Positions 45,440-56,049 of a stretch of DNA of 64,000 bases are shown piece by piece; the stretch's first letter is position 1; each line of letters starts with the position of its first letter. The notes under the pieces are model-generated. The model had not been told where the DNA came from and did not search any database. It saw only the letters and a list, made by a program, of their open reading frames with translations. The translations under genes were made by a program, and so were the position numbers. The DNA is from Epiperipatus broadwayi (taxonomy: Eukaryota; Onychophora; Udeonychophora; Euonychophora; Peripatidae). Where the stretch lies: the NCBI GenBank assembly GCA_028023455.1, contig JAQFVV010000254.1:928001-992000 (forward strand), written 5' to 3'.

Positions 45440-47640
45440 TACTTCCTTACATTCTTGAAGATTGTATTATAATCATGCTGTTTTAACAGATCATTATCTC
45501 TTGCCTAATTAATACTGATTTTTTTTTTACATCTACCCTAAAAAAACTGAATATCTATTATGATAAGCATTGGGTATACATAGATTAACTTTGGGAACAG
45601 TTACCTGGAAACAGTTCATTAATCTTGTTGAAAAATTAACTTGTTAAAATATTCAGTCTTCACTCATATTGGAATCCTAAAACATAAACATAGCAGGCTA
45701 GTACATTTATTACTACATTAAATGACTTTAAAATAGATAATTATACAAAGAATCGCAAACATCATAAAAATTGACTGTGTTGTTGAGTATAGTAGATTGG
45801 CAGACCCTGGAGATCAAAATCCATGAATTGAAGCCAAATTCTGCCATTTCTAGTGATCAAACTAATTATAAATTCCTGAGAAATAGATGTGATTTTTTTA
45901 TTATATTGCTTATGTTTAAATTTCGTAGTCATGTAAAGACTAATTAAATATGACAATTTTTATAGTAATGTTGCACAATAAAACTTTTATTTAAAAATAG
46001 TAAATTAGATATGAAAGAATATGAAAGGTAAAAGGAAACCATGCCTCAAGTATCTATAAGAGTTCAATATTATGTTGTGATCATACTTTTGTATAGTAGT
46101 CAGTGCATGGATCCTAAGATGTGATTTAAAACTTAACATTGAAGGTGCAAACTAAGTACAAGTCTCACAAAAAAAAAATTAATTTTGTATTTAATTTAAA
46201 CTTTCTGTATTATGTTTAAAATCATTGTTATAATTTTAAACATTTGGTTAGTATTATTATATATTATTATAACTTGGGTTTGGTTAGTCTCTGAAGATTC
46301 ACATTAAGAAGCCATGTCGCAGTAGTGCTTCTTGAGTTCAGTCTTCAAATAAACTAGACTATATGAGCCTGAGTTAGTGGTTGCATAGATTACCTAAGAA
46401 CTGATTTATCTCAAAAGAATAAAACATAATTACATTGTTTATAATCTTAAAAAAAAAGTCAAAATGAGAAAACAAGAAGATTCTTTGGCTACTATATCAC
46501 AAGTCTCTTTGAATATAATATGGACCAAAAACTGGAAAAAGAATATCGAGTATACAAAAAATAATTAAACAGTATAAAATATATATTAGGAAAATGCATA
46601 CTTTTGATAACAGAATTGTAAAAAAGAAAATGTTAAAAAACATAAAAGTACTGTAAATAGTTCAAATATTGTTATTAATGGAGTTAAACCAAATAATAAT
46701 AATAATAAACAGAGATAAAAATAATTGGTAATTTATGTGAGTCATGTTAACTTAAAAATCTCAATGAAGTCTGACAAAAATGTCATTTGATATGAATATA
46801 GTTAGAAGTATAACATATGTTCATACCTTAACCATAAGTTCAAGCCATTTCTTATGACATTAAAAAAACTGGGCAAGGCATCAAATCCATTTTATTTTCT
46901 GGAAAGATTCTAAAATATGCAAATATTTTTAAACCACATTTAATTAGTTATTTTGTATCAGTACACCTCTCACCTCAATTTCACTATATTGCAAACACCC
47001 ACAAGTCCAGTAACTAAGACCACCCTTTCTCACTAGCATGCAATATGGAAACTATCTTCACTCACTAGATAAAGATATCAAACATCTAAATCTCCATACC
47101 AATATTGACAGTTCAATACCCTTTTTACTCTACTCTCATGCAAGTTGTATTGGTTTCTATTCATTTTTATCACCTTGAGAAAGAATAATTCATCATTAAA
47201 CTACATATGTATTCAAATTATTTTTCTTTTTTCTAGTACTCCTTTTATCTTAACATACCATAAATATTTACCAGTATAGAACCTCAACCCCTCCCTCTGT
47301 CTTTTTTTATACATGTACTTCAAAACAATCTTCATTCATCAGGTGAACTAGAAGTATCAAACATCTGAATTTCCACAGCTATATTAACAGGTGAATATTT
47401 TTCTATTATATGATTACCTAGTTTAGAAGAGGGAATTAAAAAATATTTCTATATTAGTCTTAATGTTCACTTTCCCCATTGACTCTTGCTTTTAATTCAT
47501 TTTCTGTACCAACATATGCAATATCTCTACATCTAATCTTGCTTCCTACTGTTACTTATCTTTAAAAAAATGATACTTCTTTAGTATATCATTTACCATC
47601 AGTTGTTTTCCAGTATCATCCTATTTTCATTCATCCTTTT
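45440..47640. other. Unassigned A+T-rich sequence with a faint direct repeat
   Basis: No gene supported. 47052-47115 and 47322-47392 share ATCTTCA(C/T)TCA, TATCAAACATCT(A/G)AAT(C/T)TCC and a following A/T pattern, suggesting an old duplication. Confidence 0.35.
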
Positions 47641-47652
47641 TGACTTTCCCTG

Positions 47653-47785
47653 TGTGGTTTGGCATAGTGGATAGAGTCTCCAACTTGAGACCAGAAGTTC
47701 TAAGTTCGATTCTGGTGCTCACAGTTCTGGCACTTAAATTTCTTAGAACTACTGAACAATAAAGCCATAAGCCTTTTTTTTTTTA
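47653..47785 (+). mobile_element. tRNA-derived SINE, second family
   Basis: TGTGGTTTGGCATAGTGGATAG (good box A TGGCATAGTGG), CTCCAACTTGAGACC, TAAGTTCGATTCTGGTGC (good box B GTTCGATTC), then CTCACAG, a short 3' region with AATAAAGCC, and a T run. The ends TGTG..CACA could pair as an acceptor stem. Different 3' region from family T. A degraded relative of the first 30 bases may lie near 48853 and 51530. Confidence 0.7.
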
Positions 47786-47789
47786 CTAA

Positions 47790-49030
47790 GGTTTGAATTA
47801 TAACTCGTATTTAACAGAAGCAGATACATGAATTATGTGTTTGGTTCAAATATGAAAAAAATATTTAAATGAAAGTTTGATTTTATTTTATGATTATTTC
47901 ATTTAATACCTAAATAATAAAAAATGAAGTATTCTTAGATATCTTCAAAAAGAGTAGAAAGATTATCATGATATCATAATATAAATTTTATAAAGATAAT
48001 ATGATAGTATTTTTCAGACAATAAAGCCAATTACTCAAGTCTTTGATAGATTAATAAATCAAATGATAATCAATTTTTAAGCTATCAACAACCTCAAGTT
48101 GCAATCTTTAGTGTCTATATAAATATATCAGACCACAGATGAATGCGATACCACCATTATTATTAAAGGCAGTTGCCAGCACTACAGGTTGAGATATACC
48201 TTAAGGATTGATTGTTACCATTTGGATGCCTAAGAAAACGAATACTTCAGTAACTTAATTTTTGTTTTTGAACTGGGAAGTAATAATGAAGAAGTGAAAA
48301 AAAAATAATGCTTTTATCTGAATGGTTCACTTGATATTGATTCTAATTTTAACAGTTCTAAAGTTTTATCTTATGTTGCTGCTATTTTTTGCTTTATTTG
48401 AATCTAATCATTATTTATATTTTTTAATTGTCTACTCTTATCCATATATGTAACCTAATGTAGATAAGAAAAATGTAAACCAGGAACTCGGTTACCTAAG
48501 GTATGATATCTTATTCTGTATTGAAGATGTATCATTTTACAATCAGTTTTTGCTTTACTGTTTGAGCATTAACATTCAATCGATCAATTGGGATTATTTT
48601 AGAGCTTCCACTTTCCAGATAAAAAAATAAATACTCTTTTAAAATGCTAACATTATCTGTGTGTGCCAAGAGCTGGCTACCTTAAAATTTTCCAAAATTT
48701 AAGCAGATCACCATAGATATATGCAATATAACTATTACTCTACAGCTTTTAGTTGAGGCCCTTTTTTGCTATTGATATTTTTCCTGATAAAATGTTTATA
48801 TAACAATTCTTTAGTTCTAGCTTTTTTATTTATGTTTTTATGATTATATATGTGTGTGGTTTGATGCAGTGGTATAATAACCGATTCTGGAACTAGAGTT
48901 TCAAAAATCACAGGCTAATGCAGTTACTTCCAGTGCTGAAATTTATGACTCCCAAGCAAAAACGCACTTGTTGCTTTTTTTAATTCTATTACTTTTAGTC
49001 TAATCTTTACTAAAACTAAAGCAAATCTAA
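47790..49030. other. Unassigned A+T-rich sequence
   Basis: Apart from a weak box-A-like patch near 48855 (GTGGTTTGATGCAGTGG), nothing recognised. Confidence 0.4.
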
Positions 49031-49034
49031 ACCT

Positions 49035-49278
49035 TTTAAATAATATTTCTGTAGTGTAATTTTCACTATACCACTCTCACATCAGGAAAACACCATTTTC
49101 ACACAATGTAGAAACTAGGTTTTCTCTACTTTTAACATTTTGTGGAAGGGGGGGGGGAATCGTAAACGTATGACCAAAGACAAGTGAAAAAGACATGATC
49201 GCCATGATGCTCATTTTATGCTAAACCATCACTCATCAGTTGGTTAAGACCACAATCTCTTATACATATTTCTATCAT
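49035..49278 (-). mobile_element. Hammerhead repeat family B, minus-strand unit
   Basis: In minus orientation: lead TAAGAGATTGTGGTCTTAACC, ribozyme (49252 to 49197), CTTTTTCACTTGTCTTTGG and TCATACG, then body AAAATGTTAAAAGTAGAG and TATAGTGAAAATTACACTAC ending in AATATTATTT (about 49035). Same order as the plus-strand unit at 49500-49810, so the locus is a head-to-head inverted arrangement centred near 49280. A G run of ten at 49149-49158 interrupts it. Confidence 0.75.
49197..49252 (-). ncRNA. Hammerhead ribozyme motif, degenerate (family B)
   Basis: CTGATGAG is intact and hairpin II retains part of its pairing, but the second box is AAAA rather than GAAA and stem I has mismatches. Predicted inactive. 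Confidence 0.65.
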
Positions 49279-49282
49279 TGTG

Positions 49283-49440
49283 CCCCTTCACAAAATATTA
49301 AAAGTGGACAGAAGCCAGTCCCTATCTTGCATAAGAGAGGTATAGTGAAAATTATACTACAGAAATATTATTTATCAAATGGATAATCTCTAGTCTAATG
49401 AATGACTAATAAAAATTATTAATATAATTCCATCAAGTGG
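49283..49440 (+). mobile_element. Hammerhead repeat family B, body (first direct copy)
   Basis: Body with AATATTAAAAGTGGACAG, TATAGTGAAAATTATACTAC, GGATAATCTCTAGTCTAATG and GACTAATAAAAATTATTAAT. Repeated in the same orientation at 49680-49810, giving a period of about 393 bases with one ribozyme between the copies. No reading frame. Confidence 0.75.
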
Positions 49441-49499
49441 TCAAAGTCGTGAGGGCAGTAAATTTGACACTTATCTATTAAATTATAGTAAATGGTTAT

Positions 49500-49810
49500 C
49501 TATAAGCTGAACAATGATAAAGATATATGTAAGAGATTGTGGTTTAAGTCAACTGATGAGTGCTGGTTCAGCATGAAATGTTCATCTTGGCGATTTTATA
49601 GCTTTTTCAATATGTCTTTGGTCATAAGTTTATGGTAGCACTCCTCCAAATGTGTTAAAATGTTTATGGTAGCACTTTCCAAAGATATTAAAAGCAGAAA
49701 GAAATCAGATCCTATCTTGGGTGAAAGAGATGTAGTGAAAATTTTAGAAATATTATTTATTAAGTGGATAATCTCTAATCTAATGAATGGCTAATAAAAA
49801 TTATGAATCA
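49500..49810 (+). mobile_element. Hammerhead repeat family B, plus-strand unit with intact ribozyme
   Basis: Lead GATATATGTAAGAGATTGTGG, intact hammerhead (49536-49595), CTTTTTCAATATGTCTTTGG, TCATAAG, then the second body copy from 49680 (GATATTAAAAGCAGAAAG to GGCTAATAAAAATTATG). With the body at 49283 this gives more than one tandem unit, as expected if insertion derived from a circular or multimeric RNA. Noncoding. Pol III boxes were not found in family B. Confidence 0.75.
49536..49595 (+). ncRNA. Type I hammerhead ribozyme, core intact
   Basis: All elements of a hammerhead in the type I order. Stem I 5' strand GTCAA (49548-49552); CTGATGA (49553-49559); hairpin II GTGCTG-GTT-CAGCAT (49560-49574); GAAA (49575-49578); minimal stem III ATG, loop TT, CAT (49578-49585); C17 at 49586; stem I 3' strand TTGGC (49587-49591), which pairs fully with GTCAA (one G-U). 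Predicted cleavage falls between 49586 and 49587, after AUC. Departure from consensus: the closing pair of hairpin II is G-U rather than G-C. Stem III of 3 bp is typical of animal type I ribozymes, which usually act as dimers or with flanking help. Confidence 0.88.
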
Positions 49811-51520
49811 AAACATTGTAATGCCTTATTTTTGCTTATATAAATATTAGAAAGCACAGAAAATAAAACGATAAATGTTTTCTAGTACTATCTGATTTTA
49901 GACTTAATACAATATTTATTAAATACAATTTTTATAAAATAGAAAAATATGTTTCACGAGTTATATAGAGTTTTCATTGATTGAAGTTTTATTTAGTTTA
50001 TATTTTTCTTTATACAGTCTCTGAGTCATTTTTTTATCTTAAAAAAAAAAAAGCTTCTAACTCTGTCTTTTCTAGATATATTACTTTTCAATTTCAACAC
50101 TAATCAATCTTTTTTATTTATTTATTTATTTTGGAACTGTGAAAAAAAAATATTTGAAGTTTTGTTTACAGTGAATGGATATTTTCATTCTTTGTTTGGC
50201 AAAAACATCAATTTTTAATCTTTTCTGTAGCTAATCATTTAAGCCTTAACTTCAAAATTTATCACGTCATCAGGATAAAATGATTATTGTTGAGATAACT
50301 TTTGCTCGCTGCAGAATACTAAATTAAATTGTATATGTATTCACTTTTTATAAATGAAAGAGTAGTTACAAAGATAGCAAAAATAAAACATGGTATTAAC
50401 ATCTGCATTAGGATAATACGTCTATTGCCAAGCGTAAAAGTTTCATCACATTACAGTGTTATTTTGTGATGTTTTTCTTTTAAGATCAGTATTTAAACAC
50501 CCATTTATTGATCCAATACTGGTATCTAGCTAGATTAGCAATAGCTCAACACCTGATAAAATCTAGAGCTTTTTAAGGAATTTCTAAAAAAAAAAAAATT
50601 TCTGGAATAGAACCTACGACCATGGGCATAACAGTTGTGGGTATGTAATCATTTAACAATGAAGTTTTATAAAAAAAAGTGCTGATTATGCAATATAATG
50701 CTTAGTTTTAATATTTATCATTTTTTGACATAAAAATTGGAAATATTTGAAAAATAGATAGCTCAGGACCAAGATTACTAGAATGTGTAATTTTACACCT
50801 TCTTTTAGATCTTTTATATAACTATACATAACTAATATGTTTTAAGATAGGAGTATGAATTAGTAGAATCAATGTGATATATAATGATGTTATATAAAAT
50901 GTCTTCTTTATCGCTATGTTCAAAAGTTACTATGTATAGTTGATCATATTCCTAAAAGTCCTGCTATTCAAATTAAACGCTCTTTTTAAAAAATCTTTTT
51001 TATTGTAAAATCATCTACTTTTTCTTTCCAATGATCATCAACTTTCAATCTACAATCAAATCTCTTTATCAAAACTGATGCATAAAGAATATATGGGACT
51101 AAATACTTTATTACATAAACTCACAATTTGCTTGATGTGAGATAAAAATAATTTCAAATAATTTTAAATTTGCCAAGCTAGTTTTCAGTTTCCCGGTATC
51201 ATACTTATGAGTAGTAATAAATGATGTATTCCAATTCCAATTTAATTGGATGCTATTGGAATATTATTAGAATGTATGGCTTGAATTGGAAATAAATTAT
51301 GCATTTTTTATGGTTTATTAACTCTTTTTTTTATGTACAATTCCAAAATTATCAGAATTAAATATATGGTCTACCTCATCTTTATGATTAAAAAAAAAAA
51401 CTAAATTGGTTTCAGGATCGACTGTCGAACAAACTTGAGTTTATGTATATATTAATTGGTCAGAGTGGTTTTCTTGTATTACATATGCTCTATATTCATA
51501 CAACAATAATCATTTACTTC
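49810..51520. other. Unassigned A+T-rich sequence
   Basis: Mostly nothing recognised. Near 50590-50640 the minus strand has a box-B-like GTAGGTTCTATTCCAG beside a homopolymer tract, perhaps a SINE remnant. Confidence 0.35.
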
Positions 51521-51782
51521 TATGCCCTGTATGATTTGGTATAGTAGAAGGATGGCAAACCCAGAAGCTTAAGATTCTTAAACTGTGAACAGCTCCCTCT
51601 CACTTCAGTAATTGAACTTAATAATTTCCATGCTGTAACACCATTTGGTTATTTTTTATTTACTTATTTCTATTTTGTATATCATATTTTTTAACAATCT
51701 TCTTTTTGTCTTTATTATTAATTTTTTTATTATTTCTCTCTCATCCTGAAAACAATCTATCAACTATTTTTAAAACCATCAA

Positions 51783-52080
51783 AATCTCACATGATCACCA
51801 TTTCATATGCTTACTCATGCAGTTAAGAAGAGTATTAAAGTGATGCAATGTGGTTTCTTCATCTCAAAATCAGGAATCTTCTGGCCACTATACCCAGAGA
51901 GATTCTACCAAACTCTCCATATAGCAATGCCGCCATGTGCAAGCTTTTGTAATCAAAGGATGCAAGAAGGCACTAGATAGGCACTAAATAGAGATTTTAT
52001 GCACATCCTCCCTGCATCCATTGATTGCAAAAGCTTGCACTTGGTGACACTACTGTATGGAGAGTTTGGTACTCCTATCA
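51783..52080. mobile_element. Foldback family A, copy 7 (contains module R)
   Basis: TCACATGATCACCATTTCAT, TTACTCATGCAGTTAAG, then module R (51838-51906: TGATGCAATGTGG, TCAGGAATCTTCTGGCC, CCCAGAGAGATTC), then AAACTCTCCATATAGCAATG, palindromic core with CACTAGATAGGC, and end CTGTATGGAGAGTTTGGTAC. It shows that module R is an internal part of one subtype. Confidence 0.75.
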
Positions 52081-52591
52081 ATTCTTTTTAACATGATGCT
52101 TATATATGCACACATTCATACATTGCAATTTCATCATTTTTTAATATTTATTAAAACTGCATATTCTAATATTATATTCAATATTTTCTATCCCATACAC
52201 ACATAAATCATATAATAACTTTATTTTTTAATGTCTTAATATATATATATATTTCTTGTTTTTACACTTTATGCAGTAGTATTAAATTATAATTCACTTC
52301 TTTACTGTAATTGCAAGTATATTCATTCCATAATAGTCTTATTTGAAACCATTTTGATATACTTTACCAAATAATTTCCATAACGTTTTTTCACTTATCA
52401 AAGTTTTTATCCACACATTGTAGTATATATGAAGTTATATAGGATATGTTTTTATTTATTCTGTACATAATTATGTTATATAATCAATTCTTTGATATTT
52501 TATTGAATCTCTGTATCATAATTTAATCTGTTTATTTATGTTTCATTTTGTTATTGTTATTTAATATCTAACATGCAGGCTATATATATAT

Positions 52592-54219
52592 TATGACGAC
52601 CACGTAAAGTCGTCGTCACACGTATATATTTATTAATAAAAATTAGATAAATTAGCTACTAGAAGTAATAAAGATAAATGGATTAGCTACTAAAATTAAA
52701 AAAAAGAAGGAAAAGAAAAAAAAAGTTGAAATTCAAATGTCGAAATTACTTTGGATTTTTGTAATAGTAAGAGAAGGGGAGGGGGGTGCATAAAGAAATG
52801 CATCTCTTTCTCTCTTTTAAAAAAAAAACGAGTAAGTCAAATGCTTGAAAGTTATTTCTATTTATTGTGGGAGAGGGGAAGGGGATGCATAAAGAAATGC
52901 GTCTTTTTCTCTCTTGTTAAAAACTATATTGTAACAAGTTAAAATGAATTATAAACATAAATGTGAAAAATGAATTGTAAACTTTTAAATAAAAATTAAA
53001 TGTAATATGTAATATAAAAACAATATGGCCATAGGTGTGAAAGTCTGTTGGACTAATTAAATTCCTCGGACAAAGAAAATGTATAACAAGGAAAAGCTTA
53101 TAATTACAGCTAAATTAATTAAAACCTACATTCCAGCCACTAATTAAATAAAGAAACATGATGATAAGAATTGGTTGGAAATCTAAATCTTAATTAAAAA
53201 TTTACAAAAACAATGAACAAAAGAAAGACAGTAAGAGAATTACAATTATTATCTGTTCATTACTAGTAGAGATTTTGAGGAAGCAACAGCTCAAAGAAAA
53301 TGAAAGAAGTGCGCAGCTAGTGGCGTTAAAGGGACGTGGGTTCGTATTCAATCCGTCTCACCACTGACTCACAATGTACAAGATCTATGCCTGACCTGCT
53401 AGAGAGACCGCCGCTTCTGTGACTGACAACTTAAAAATCTACCTAAAGAATCAACAAGAAGTAAAAAACTGGAACGAGAAATAACCCCACAAACTGAGAG
53501 AGAAAATCAATCCAGCCGACAGTGAAGGACATACCGTCTCTACAAAAAAAGGGATGATCTCCCACTGGACGGTAAAGAGCGCTCGAAAGAAATACCCATG
53601 GAAACAACTACAATGAAAACCTAGGTAAAAGCATGCATGCATTTTAATTTTTAATGTTCGTAAATAAATAAACAAGGAACAATTTTGATAAATTTAGAAC
53701 TCTACCCAATAGGACTTCAAAATAACTTTTATATTTGATCTGTTTTATTATGTTTTATTATAGCCACATATTATATAAGTGTGTGTGTTTTTTTTATTAT
53801 TGTTATCATGTATTTTTTTTATATAACAGTGAGTGTTATTAAACATATTTATTCGTAAATTGCATATACTTGCTTTATTCTCCTATCACCAAGCTACGAC
53901 AGGGGGGAAACTGTAATTTAGTGATTAAAGGGGAAGGCTTATTTTAAAAGATATTCGTGTGCTGCTTGTTTGTGAGAATTTCCCAATTATAAAAAATAAA
54001 TAGCAAGCGCTGGACATTTGTTAAATTTCTTGAAATAGTTAGCTTTGTTCAGCAGCTGAGGGTTCTTGATCGGGAAAAATAACGCCAAGATAATATGTAC
54101 GTATTGCCTCGGGGTTCGGTCAAGGGTATAGATATGAAGTTAAATTTGTATCTGTATTAGCTCTCTGCTTGCATTGTAACGGCGTTGGTTAAATAAATAA
54201 ATAAACAATATCCATTACA
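52592..54219 (+). mobile_element. Candidate long terminal repeat (about 1.6 kb), start tentative
   Basis: The 3' boundary is supported by a primer-binding site immediately downstream: the region ends TCCATTACA, then GT, then the PBS. The proposed start is TATGACGACCACGTAAAG, whose GACGAC/GTCGTC palindrome and TG-like start fit a Gypsy-type LTR. Inside are a G+C-richer block (53280-53640), a purine/pyrimidine repeat (52770-52915) and an AATAAATAAATAAA run near the end. No second LTR or polymerase is in the window, so the internal part is deleted or this is a fragment. Confidence 0.45.
52765..52920. repeat. Duplicated purine/pyrimidine hairpin segment
   Basis: GGTGCATAAAGAAATGCATC plus TCTTTCTCTCTT (52785-52817) is repeated as GGATGCATAAAGAAATGCGTC plus TTTTTCTCTCTT (52882-52915). 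Each is preceded by a G/A-rich run (GAGAAGGGGAGGGG; GGGAGAGGGGAAGG). The G/A and T/C runs can pair around the GCATAAAGAAATGC loop. Confidence 0.7.
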
Positions 54220-54221
54220 GT

Positions 54222-54239
54222 TGGAGGCTAAGCCGGGAT
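54222..54239 (+). other. Retrotransposon primer-binding site (PBS)
   Basis: TGGAGGCTAAGCCGGGAT. Its complement reads ATCCCGGCTTAGCCTCCA, which has exactly the form of a tRNA 3' end: T-loop end AT, 5-base T-stem strand CCCGG, 7-base acceptor strand CTTAGCC, discriminator T, CCA. It begins 2 bases after TTACA. The fit to tRNA geometry makes chance unlikely; the isoacceptor is not identified. Confidence 0.7.
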
Positions 54240-54454
54240 ATTTCGGTTAGCAAAACTGATAGTAAACAAATAAGAATAAATAAATGAAAGGAAGAATCAA
54301 AGTTGTGAAAAAAATAAAGTATAATAAATAAAAGTATAAAATATAATAGAAATAAAAGTATAGAAATAAAATAAATATAATAATAATCAACCCTCCAAAT
54401 AACCATTTCCGTTATAATATATATATATATATAGGTAAACAAACAATGTAATAT

Positions 54455-54640
54455 ATATAGGATAATTTGAGCTCAGACTTTCACATGTCCCTCAACTCTC
54501 CACACTATCTTATACCACTAATATACTTGACCATATATATGCCTAAAAGATAAATAATCACCAATATATATATTTCATGCTAAACCAGTACTCATCATTT
54601 GGTCCAGATTATCATCTCTACACTAACTTCCATCATAGAA
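54455..54640 (-). mobile_element. Hammerhead-SINE family A, copy 5
   Basis: Minus orientation: GAGATGATAATCTGGACC, ribozyme, TTTAGGCATATATATGG, box-A-like TAAGATAGTGTGGAGAG, and box B position GTCTGAGCTCAAATTATCC. Lies directly beside the (TA)n and LTR remnant. Confidence 0.65.
54556..54610 (-). ncRNA. Hammerhead ribozyme motif, one core change (family A)
   Basis: Both strands of stem I (ACCAA with TTGGT, and outer AATC with GATT) and GAAA are intact. The first core box reads ATGATGA, so the essential C3 is an A, and hairpin II has a mismatch. Best-preserved family A copy but predicted inactive. Confidence 0.72.
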
Positions 54641-54757
54641 CATTAGGATAGATGCTCAACATTTGAAAAGAACACAAAAGCATGTGCCAAAAATGGATTT
54701 TTATGTATAATTATTAATATATGGGTATATATATATGTTGTATATAATATTTTTATT

Positions 54758-55040
54758 ATTTAATATTAATATCATCTATGTTCTTTATTACTTTTTACAA
54801 TGCTTTTTTTACAATCCAGACAGTTTTGAATGCTCCAGCAAACATCTTCAGAACTATAACAAACACAATACAAGTTAATTGTGTTTGTTATAGTTCTGAA
54901 GAAGATTTCTGGGCAATTGAAACTGTCTGGATTGTAAAAAAGTATTTAATATTAATATCATCTATGATCTTCATTACTTTTTACAATGCTTTTTTACAAC
55001 CCACATAGTTTCAATTGCCCCAGAAATCACTTTATTCATC
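54758..55040. repeat. Compound inverted and direct repeat
   Basis: Inverted: TTTACAATCCAGACAGTTTT through CTTCAGAACTATAACAAACA (54809-54866) with the complement at 54880-54940. Direct: TTTAATATTAATATCATCTATG plus ATTACTTTTTACAATGC at 54759-54808 and 54945-54991, period about 186. A third arm (AGTTTCAATTGCCCCAGAAATC, 55006-55027) again complements 54905-54925. Confidence 0.75.
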
Positions 55041-55700
55041 ACATCCAATTAAGCAATTTCAAATTACCTTAAAATTTCTGTTTCTATCCACAAATTTTAA
55101 TCTTCCAATCATTTTTATTTGCCCTTTGCATTTTCATTTGACTTCAAATTGCTTCCTGTTTTGTACATATTTTCCCTGAATAAATATCTCCCTTTTTTTC
55201 TTGATGAATATTGCAAAAAAAAAAATGTTATAATATACTGCATTGTATATATAAGGTTAGATAGAATTGATAAATATATTGCATCTACTATAAGCAAATT
55301 CTTTTAGTTTCTTAATTTTCCTCTTTTATATTTGTTTTTGTTATCAAATTCGTTTTATCTTTTAATTCACCTTCCATGTTATTTATAATTTTAATGTTTT
55401 CATTTGAAATGTGTTTTTACCTAAGAAGTTTTATTCACCCAATTTTAGAGCCATCTATTGTAAGCTTGAGAATCAATGAATATCATGTGACATAGTATCT
55501 GCAATTCCAGACTGATTGGTTTCTGAATTTTGAATGAAGACTAGGATTCAAAGCTGAAACTAATGCTCTTAAGTATATAGTAGCTACATTTTACTTCTTT
55601 ATAACACCTGACCTAATAACATAAAATTTGAATAAAAATTAAGATTTCAAGTCTTAGCCAACTTACCTGCATAATCATATCTATTTAAATATTAAGCAAC
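55040..55700. other. Unassigned A+T-rich sequence
   Basis: No feature recognised. Confidence 0.45.
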
Positions 55701-55715
55701 TATCTTACTCTACAC

Positions 55716-56042
55716 AGAGGCAAAACTCTCCATACAGTAGTGCCACTCAGTGCAAGCCAGAGTAATCAATGGATGCAAAAAGGTTTGTGCATAAAATTCC
55801 TATATAATGCCTACTCAGACAATGTCTCTAGACAAGTTTCTAGTTTGTAGCTCTCAACACCGAGGAGCTTTGGATCTGGGAGCACTGCATCTAAATCTTA
55901 TGATTCAAGGCTCCTAACTGATAAAAGCTACAAGCTAGAAACTAGGATGGGGATATTGGATGAGTAGGCACTAGATAGGGATTTTATGCACAAACCTTAT
56001 AGTATCCATTGATTACTCTGGCTTGCACTGGTGATCATATGA
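55716..56042. mobile_element. Foldback family A, copy 8
   Basis: AGGCAAAACTCTCCATACAG, AAGCCAGAGTAATCAATGG, loop with GAGGAGCTTTGGATCTGGG and GAGCACTGCATC, and right arm CACAAGCTAGAAACTAG-type sequence to CTCTGGCTTGCACTGG. The outermost CATGATCACC end is missing on the left. Confidence 0.75.
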
Positions 56043-56049
56043 TATCTAG

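Noticed and set aside
46290-46400. Possible tRNA-like or SINE remnant
   Set aside because: Only a single TTGAGTTCAGTC resembling box B; no partner box at proper spacing.
53280-53640. Host exon in the G+C-richer block with AGGTAAAAG donor-like site
   Set aside because: No frame stays open across it and its position inside a candidate LTR explains the composition.
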